Positions 58,678-64,000 of a DNA stretch of 64,000 nt are shown here, piece after piece. The stretch's first letter is position 1. The number at the start of each line of letters is the position of its first letter. This DNA comes from Actinomyces sp. Lineage in GTDB: Bacteria > Actinomycetota > Actinomycetes > Actinomycetales > Actinomycetaceae. Made by a program: the position numbers and the translations under genes. A model generated the notes under the pieces. It saw only the letters and a program-made list of their open reading frames with translations, searched no databases and had not been told where the DNA came from. The DNA lies in the NCBI GenBank assembly GCA_022649165.1, contig JALCNR010000004.1:1-64000 (forward strand), in the 5' to 3' direction.

Positions 58678-61107
58678 ATGGTGGACAACGCCGTTCCAGA
58701 GATTCCGACCTACACCCCCGAAGAAGAGAGACGGATCCTCCGCAACAAGCAGGGCGTCCCCGTCGGCGTGAGACCCGACAACACCTGGACCCCGAAGAAA
58801 GTCGTCCTCTGGGTCCTCATCACCGCGCTGGGCGTCCTCGGGTGGACGATGCTGGCCGTCGTCCGCGGCGAGGAGGTGAACACGATCTGGTTCGTCATCA
58901 CCGCCGTGTGCACCTACCTCATCGCCTATCGCTTCTACGCGCTGTACATCCAGAAGCGGATCATGCGCCCCGACGACACGAACGCCACCCCGTCCGAGCG
59001 CATCAACAACGGGAAGGACTTCGATCCGACGCACCGCGTGGTCCTCTACGGGCACCACTTCGCGGCCATCGCGGGCGCGGGGCCCCTGGTGGGCCCGGTG
59101 CTCGCCGCCCAGATGGGCTACCTCCCCGGCACGCTGTGGATCATCATCGGAGTGTGCCTGGCGGGCGCCGTGCAGGACATGCTCGTGCTGTTCTTCTCGA
59201 TGCGCCGCGGGGGCCGATCGCTCGGCCAGATGGCCATCGACGAGATCGGCAGGGTCGGCGGCGCCGTCGCCACCGTCATCGTCCTCGTGATGCTGATGAT
59301 CGTCCTGGCCGTCTTGGCGATGGTCTGCGTCAACGCGCTGGCCGAGTCGCCGTGGGGCGTCTTCTCCGTGGGCTGCACCATCCCGATTGCCATCTGCATG
59401 GGCCTGTGGCTGCGTTTCGTCCAGCCCGGGCGGATCACGCAGGTGTCCCTGGCCGGGTTCGCCGCCCTGCTGGCCGTCATCATCGCCGGGCGGTGGGTGG
59501 CCGAGTCCTCCTTCGGACAGTTCCTGCACCTCAGCCCCACGACGCTGGTGGTCGTCATGATCGTCTACGGCTTCTTCGCCGCGGTCCTGCCCGTGTGGGT
59601 CCTGCTCACCCCGCGCGACTACCTCTCCACCTTCATGAAGGTGGGCACGATCGTGGTGCTGGCGATCGGCATCATCGTGGTCCGGCCGATCGTCGAGATG
59701 CCCGCGGTCACCGAATTCGCCTCCAACACCGATGGTCCCGTCTTCGCCGGCACCCTGTTCCCCTTCCTATTCATCACGATCGCCTGCGGGGCGCTGTCCG
59801 GCATGCACGCGACGGTCAGCTCGGGCACCACCCCGAAGATGATCCAGAAGGAGTCCCAGACCCGGATGATCGGGTACGGGGGCATGCTCATGGAGTCCTT
59901 CGTCGCGATCATGGCGCTGGCGGCCGCGGCCTCCCTCAACCAGGGCATCTACTTCGGGATGAACACGTCCACCGCCTCGGTGGACCAGCTGGCCGGGACC
60001 GCGGTCACCCAGACGACCGAGGACCGCAACGAGATCACGGCCCAGGCCGTCGCGAACCTGTCGGTCACCGATGCCCACGGCAACCCGATCAAGGCGGCGT
60101 GGGACTCATGGGACCAGGACGGCAACGAGAAGACCTATGAGGGGGCCGAGGCGTTCCGCCAGCTGGCCGAGGACGTCGGCGAGCCGTCCGTCACCTCGCG
60201 CACGGGCGGGGCGCCGACCCTGGCCGTCGGCATCGCGCACATCCTCCACCAGATCGGCGGCGGCCGGACGATGATGGGCTTCTGGTACCACTTCGCGATC
60301 ATGTTCGAGGCGCTGTTCATCCTCTCCGCCGTCGATGCGGTGACCCGCGTCGCCCGGTTCCAGGTCTCCGACGCGATCGGCGCGTTCGCCCCGAGGTTCC
60401 GCGACCCCTCATGGCGTCCAGGCGCTTGGTTCTCCACCGCCCTGGTGGTCGCGGCCTGGGGGTCCCTGCTGCTCATGGGCGTCACCGATCCGCGCGGAGG
60501 CATCCAGACGCTCTATCCCCTGTTCGGGATCGCGAACCAGCTGATCGCGGCCGTCGCCCTGCTGGTGTGCGTCGTCGTGGTGATCCGCAAGGGGAACGCG
60601 AGGTACGTGTGGATCCCGCTGATCCCCTTCGCCTTCGACACGGCCGTCACCTTCACCGCGTCGTGGCAGAAGATCTTCTCCACGGATCCGAAGGTCGGGT
60701 ACTGGCAGCAATGGCGCGACGCCCGGCAGACGATGGCGACGCTGACGGATCCGGAGGAGATCACGGTCCAGAGCGCGATCATCCGGAACACGTTCATCCA
60801 GGGGACCCTGTCCATCGTGTTCCTGGTGACCGTCGCCTTCGTCATGGTGTGCGCGCTCGTGCGGATTCTGAGGACCCTGAGGACGCACGACACCACCACC
60901 TCGGAGGACCCGCATCGGGACTCGAACTTCTTCGCCCCGGTGACGCTGTTCGCGTCCGCCCTGGACAAGAAGCTGATCGACGAGTACGCCGTCGTCGGTG
61001 ATCCGGCCCTCATCCCCGGCCGCCGCAGGTCGGGGCGCGCCGCCGATCCGGCGCCGGGCGCGGAGAGGCCGGGAAGCGGCGGCGGGGGCGTCGGCCGTGG
61101 CCTCTGA
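58678..61107 (+). CDS. cstA: CstA-family carbon-starvation / pyruvate transporter
   Basis: The protein has 809 residues with about 16 to 18 membrane segments. HHFAAIAGAGPLVGPVLAAQ near 122-141 and MHATVSSGTTPKMIQKESQT are the family signatures, and FWYHFAIMFEALFILSAVDA lies in the second half. Relatives (CstA, BtsT) import pyruvate or peptides when carbon is short. The C-terminal 40 residues are basic and glycine-rich. The start of the partner gene lies inside its last codons, so the two are coupled. Confidence 0.95.
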   Translation: MVDNAVPEIPTYTPEEERRILRNKQGVPVGVRPDNTWTPKKVVLWVLITALGVLGWTMLAVVRGEEVNTIWFVITAVCTYLIAYRFYALYIQKRIMRPDDTNATPSERINNGKDFDPTHRVVLYGHHFAAIAGAGPLVGPVLAAQMGYLPGTLWIIIGVCLAGAVQDMLVLFFSMRRGGRSLGQMAIDEIGRVGGAVATVIVLVMLMIVLAVLAMVCVNALAESPWGVFSVGCTIPIAICMGLWLRFVQPGRITQVSLAGFAALLAVIIAGRWVAESSFGQFLHLSPTTLVVVMIVYGFFAAVLPVWVLLTPRDYLSTFMKVGTIVVLAIGIIVVRPIVEMPAVTEFASNTDGPVFAGTLFPFLFITIACGALSGMHATVSSGTTPKMIQKESQTRMIGYGGMLMESFVAIMALAAAASLNQGIYFGMNTSTASVDQLAGTAVTQTTEDRNEITAQAVANLSVTDAHGNPIKAAWDSWDQDGNEKTYEGAEAFRQLAEDVGEPSVTSRTGGAPTLAVGIAHILHQIGGGRTMMGFWYHFAIMFEALFILSAVDAVTRVARFQVSDAIGAFAPRFRDPSWRPGAWFSTALVVAAWGSLLLMGVTDPRGGIQTLYPLFGIANQLIAAVALLVCVVVVIRKGNARYVWIPLIPFAFDTAVTFTASWQKIFSTDPKVGYWQQWRDARQTMATLTDPEEITVQSAIIRNTFIQGTLSIVFLVTVAFVMVCALVRILRTLRTHDTTTSEDPHRDSNFFAPVTLFASALDKKLIDEYAVVGDPALIPGRRRSGRAADPAPGAERPGSGGGGVGRGL

Positions 61108-61321
61108 GGGCGTCGGAGCGGAGAGGGCGCTCGCGCGGGCGCGGGAGTCGTGGGCGCAGGCGCGCGCACTGTGGCGTGACTTCACGGGCGAATCCGCCTA
61201 CGACCGTTACGCCGAACGGCACGCACGCGAGCACCCCGGGCACCCGCCGATGCCGGAGCGCGAATTCTGGCGGGCCCGCGCCCGTTTCGACGAGGATAAC
61301 GTCTCCACGGGATGCTGCTGA
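61097..61321 (+). CDS. YbdD/YjiX-family small protein (CstA partner)
   Basis: The protein has 74 residues from GTG 61097, overlapping the cstA stop by 11 bases; an earlier in-frame ATG at 60998 gives a low-complexity N-terminus and is less likely. The signature ESAYDRYAERHAREHPGHPP and the end of the family (EREFWRARARFDEDNVSTGCC) are clear. Such proteins are encoded after cstA/btsT and are needed for transport by those carriers. Confidence 0.9.
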   Translation: MASEGVGAERALARARESWAQARALWRDFTGESAYDRYAERHAREHPGHPPMPEREFWRARARFDEDNVSTGCC

Positions 61322-61353
61322 CGGCCCGCCCCGTGCGGGTCGGGGCACCGACC

Positions 61354-62700
61354 TCACCGCGGAGGGGGAGCGGCCTCGCGGAGCGCGAGCCATCGGGCGG
61401 TCGCGGTGGCTCCACCGATCGCCAGCAGGCAGGGGAGCAGGATCGCCGGCCCCTGATGGGTGAACTCCATGACCAGAGCGAGAGCGGTCAGGGGTGCTCT
61501 CCAGGAGGTGGCGAGGAACGCGGCCGCCCCGATGACGGCGAAGGCGGCCAGCTGGGTGCCGGGCGATCCCGGGGCGACCGCCGACCACAGGAGGCCCCAC
61601 GCCATTCCCGTGAGCGCGCCGATGCCGGCTCCCAGCGCGACGGACGGCTGCAGGGTGCCGCCCCACGCGCCCGAACGGATCGTCGCCAGCGTCGTCGCCA
61701 GCTTCGCCAGGACCGCGACCGCCAGCAGCGTCGCGCCGGAGGCGGCGGCGCCGTCGGGCAGGTCGAAGGCGATCTGGGCGGAGGACTGCCCGTTGCCCAG
61801 GACCCCGGGGACCCAGACGGAGACCAGGCCGACCGCGGTGAACGCGACGGGCATCGTCCACAGCAGCCGGGCGTCGCGAGGGCGGGACGACTCGCCGCGC
61901 CGCACGGCCGCGCCGAACCCGTGGCCCAACGCTCCGATGAGCGGACCGGCGAGGAGGGCCCACACGGCCAGCGACGCCGTGGGCGCGATCTCGGGGACGT
62001 CGTAGAACGGGCTCCCGAACGTCCACCCGTCGGCGACCAGCACCGCCAGACCGGACATCGCCAGCGCCGGCCACACCGTGCGGGGGGTCACTCGGGTGAG
62101 GACCACCTCGAGGGCGAACACGGCTCCCGACAGGGGGATCGAGTAGACGGCGGCCAGACCGGCTCCGGCCCCGCAGGCGACGATCGTGCGCCGGTCCTCC
62201 GGCGACAGGCCCAGTCGGTCGGACAGCCAGGCCGACAGGGAGGCCGCGAGCTCGCGCGGAGCCGCCTCCCGGCCGATCGAGGCGCCCATCGCCACGATGA
62301 CGACCTGGGTGGTCGTGTGCCAGAAGGCGGCGGGCAGAGGAGCGGGCCGGCCCTCGGCCGTCGCCGCGACGTCGACGCCCGCGTGACCCCGGCGGAAGTA
62401 GAGGAACCAGGAGAGCCCGCCGACGACCCCGGCCACGGCGAGCACCGCGACGCGCCGCCAGGGGTCCGCGGCCTCGACCATCGTGAGGAGAGAGGGGCCG
62501 GAACGGACGTCGAGCCAGCCGGCGCGGACAGGGCCGCCGCCCGTCCCCGGGCCGATCCCGAAGGCGAGCCGCTGGAGGACGTGCAGCAGGCGCTGGAAGA
62601 ACCATCCCGTCAGGCCGGCCGCGACACCGCCCAGCACCACGGCGGCGACCAGGCGGCTCCCCGCGCCACGTCCCGTGGTCGTCGTCCCGGCTGATCGCAT
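61354..62700 (-). CDS. CLC-family chloride channel or H+/Cl- antiporter
   Basis: The protein has 448 residues with about ten or more hydrophobic helices. The gating-glutamate motif reads GASIGREAAPRE (classically GREGP), followed by GAGAGLAAVYSIPLSGAVFA, the anion-selectivity helix. It ends in TSWRAPLTALALVMEF, also conserved. It exchanges or conducts Cl-, possibly for acid resistance. It is convergent with the cstA operon and divergent from the DUF308 gene. Confidence 0.92.
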   Translation of the reverse strand: MRSAGTTTTGRGAGSRLVAAVVLGGVAAGLTGWFFQRLLHVLQRLAFGIGPGTGGGPVRAGWLDVRSGPSLLTMVEAADPWRRVAVLAVAGVVGGLSWFLYFRRGHAGVDVAATAEGRPAPLPAAFWHTTTQVVIVAMGASIGREAAPRELAASLSAWLSDRLGLSPEDRRTIVACGAGAGLAAVYSIPLSGAVFALEVVLTRVTPRTVWPALAMSGLAVLVADGWTFGSPFYDVPEIAPTASLAVWALLAGPLIGALGHGFGAAVRRGESSRPRDARLLWTMPVAFTAVGLVSVWVPGVLGNGQSSAQIAFDLPDGAAASGATLLAVAVLAKLATTLATIRSGAWGGTLQPSVALGAGIGALTGMAWGLLWSAVAPGSPGTQLAAFAVIGAAAFLATSWRAPLTALALVMEFTHQGPAILLPCLLAIGGATATARWLALREAAPPPR

Positions 62701-62831
62701 GCACCCACGCTACGGTTGACGGGGGCGCTTGCACAAAGTCCCGCGCGGCGCCCGTGCCGGACTCCCCGTCGAACGGGACTCCGGGCCCCGAACGCCCCAT
62801 CCCCGTCGACATCACCCCTGAGGAGCATCTG

Positions 62832-63497
62832 ATGACTGAGGACACCACCCCGCCGTCCGTCGCCCGCCCGCTGAGCCCCTCAGACGCGCTGCGCCTGGAG
62901 GCCCGCGAACTCACACGCGCCGCCATCGTCCGCATCCGGTGGATGTTCGGCATCGCGGGGATCGCGGCCGCCGTCATCGGCCTCGCCCTGCTGGTGTGGC
63001 CGGGAAAGTCCCTGAAGGTCGCGGCCGTCCTGCTGGGCGTCTACTTCATCGTCTCCGCCGTCGTCCGGCTGGCCGTCGCGGTCGCCGCCCCCGACATCAG
63101 CGCCGGCTGGCGCATCCTCGACGTGTTGTTCTCCGTGCTGTTCCTCATGGGCGGCGTGTTCATGGTGCGCAACTCGGCCGTGGCCGCCGGCACGCTCGCC
63201 ATCATCGTCGCGTTCATCGTCGGCATCGGGTGGATCTCGGAGGGCATCCTGGCCCTCATCGAGTCCGCCCGCTCGGCCTCGCCGGGGTGGGCCGTGGCCT
63301 TCGGCCTGCTCTCGATCGCGGCCGGCGTCATCGTGGCGGCGGTCCCCGGCTGGTCGGCGGTCACGTTGGTGATCTTCACCGGCGCCGCGGCGCTGGTCAC
63401 GGGCGTCGCCGCCCTCGCGCGGGCCTTCACCTTCGGGCGCGACGTCCTGCGCTCCGCCGGCGGCGCCGTCGTCGAGGGCGAGGTGATCGACGGCTGA
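62832..63497 (+). CDS. DUF308 (HdeD-like) membrane protein
   Basis: The protein has 221 residues from ATG 62832 with GAGGAG upstream. Six hydrophobic segments form three helical pairs: GIAGIAAAVIGLALLVWPGK, VAAVLLGVYFIVSAVVRLAV, VLFSVLFLMGGVFMVRNSAV, IIVAFIVGIGWISEGILALI, FGLLSIAAGVIVAAVPGWSA and VTLVIFTGAAALVTGVAALA. This is the repeat arrangement of HdeD acid-resistance membrane proteins. Divergent CLC and HdeD-like genes side by side would suit acid stress, by inference. Confidence 0.9.
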   Translation: MTEDTTPPSVARPLSPSDALRLEARELTRAAIVRIRWMFGIAGIAAAVIGLALLVWPGKSLKVAAVLLGVYFIVSAVVRLAVAVAAPDISAGWRILDVLFSVLFLMGGVFMVRNSAVAAGTLAIIVAFIVGIGWISEGILALIESARSASPGWAVAFGLLSIAAGVIVAAVPGWSAVTLVIFTGAAALVTGVAALARAFTFGRDVLRSAGGAVVEGEVIDG

Positions 63498-63521
63498 GCT
63501 GGGCGGCCCGTCCCGCCGCCG

Positions 63522-63974
63522 TCACCGCCGCCGGGCGTCCTCCTCGTCCAGCCGCTGGGCGATCCGTCCGAAGACCCGGCCCAGCGCCTCGGTGTCCCCT
63601 GGTTCCAGCGAATCCAGGACCAGGCGGCGCACGGCGGCGCGGTGCACCTGCGCCGCCGCCTCGAACTCCGCGGCTCCGGCCTCGGTGAGCGTCACGACGC
63701 CGCCGCGGGCGTCGGTGTCGCAGGCGGAGCGTTGGACCAGGCCGCGGTCCCGGAGCCGGTGCAGCGTGTGGGTGAGCCTCGACGGGCTGAAGACGACCTC
63801 CCGCGACAGCGCCGAGGGCCGCGTTCCGGTCCCGCCGGCCCGCGACAGCTGGAGCAGCACGTTGTACTCCGGCAGACTGATCCCCCGTTCCGACTTGAGT
63901 TCGCGCTCGATGCGGTCCGAGAGGCGCCGCGTGGTGGTGAAGTAGGTCTCCCAGGCTTCTCCCCGTGAGCTCAT
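63522..63974 (-). CDS. MarR-family regulator
   Basis: The protein has 150 residues. The winged helix is at about 32-105: LPEYNVLLQLSRAGGTGTRP, SALSREVVFSPSRLTHTLHR, LRDRGLVQR and the wing CDTDARGGVVTLTEAG. N- and C-terminal helices would form the dimer. It is convergent with the DUF308 gene; its targets are probably off the right edge of the window. Confidence 0.92.
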   Translation of the reverse strand: MSSRGEAWETYFTTTRRLSDRIERELKSERGISLPEYNVLLQLSRAGGTGTRPSALSREVVFSPSRLTHTLHRLRDRGLVQRSACDTDARGGVVTLTEAGAAEFEAAAQVHRAAVRRLVLDSLEPGDTEALGRVFGRIAQRLDEEDARRR

Positions 63975-64000
63975 CGCACGCCTCCGCGTGACAGGAGCGT

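Overview
The window is high-GC DNA from an actinobacterium. A WhiB-type protein, many short-overlap operons, GTG starts and several apparently leaderless promoters (a -10 hexamer placed 6-8 bases before the start codon) all point there. The sugar-transporter and glycosidase load would suit an Actinomyces/Schaalia-like host-associated bacterium, but that placement is inference.

Bases 1-9.4 kb are the right part of an integrated mobile element that continues to the left of the window. It holds two tandem paralogous small proteins, a repeat-rich non-coding tract, a small primase-polymerase, a long leftward run of overlapping small genes including a WhiB-like regulator and a DUF3631 ATPase, and a large serine integrase. 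The element appears to have inserted into a membrane-protein gene next to a PadR regulator, truncating it at about 9.43 kb. A tRNA-Thr(CGT) follows, then about 1.8 kb of gene debris: IS3 and IS4 pieces, half of an SF1 helicase and a broken EamA transporter.

From 12.7 to 32 kb the DNA is metabolic. A leftward block carries a CoA-binding protein, metY, a zinc dehydrogenase, an msrA-msrB fusion, an FGGY sugar kinase, a ribose-type ABC transporter and a cupin. Facing it is a rightward operon with a second ribose-type ABC transporter, a methylthioribose-kinase-like protein, an MTR-1-P-isomerase-like protein and a frameshifted PfkB kinase. Together they look like uptake and salvage of a pentose-derived compound such as 5-methylthioribose or 5-deoxyribose.

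From about 30.7 to 44.4 kb lies a zone of decay: a frameshifted pfkB, an internally deleted FkbM-like gene, a dipeptide ABC operon broken at every gene and cut by an ISL3 remnant, a frameshifted secreted protease, an AbiEii-type nucleotidyltransferase broken by a 22-bp tandem duplication, a resolvase with a stop and a deletion, and a GNAT remnant. Small stress and regulatory genes and an intact ferrochelatase are interspersed.

From 44.4 to 53.2 kb is a carbohydrate region: two GH3 glycosidases, a carboxylesterase, a TetR regulator and an MFS transporter. From 53.4 to 57.4 kb is a sulfur amino acid locus: a leaderless leader peptide rich in Met and Cys codons, an amino-acid ABC transporter and a cystathionine beta/gamma-type PLP enzyme, followed by an aldo/keto reductase. 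The window ends with a CstA-family transporter and its small partner, a CLC chloride channel, a DUF308 membrane protein and a MarR regulator.
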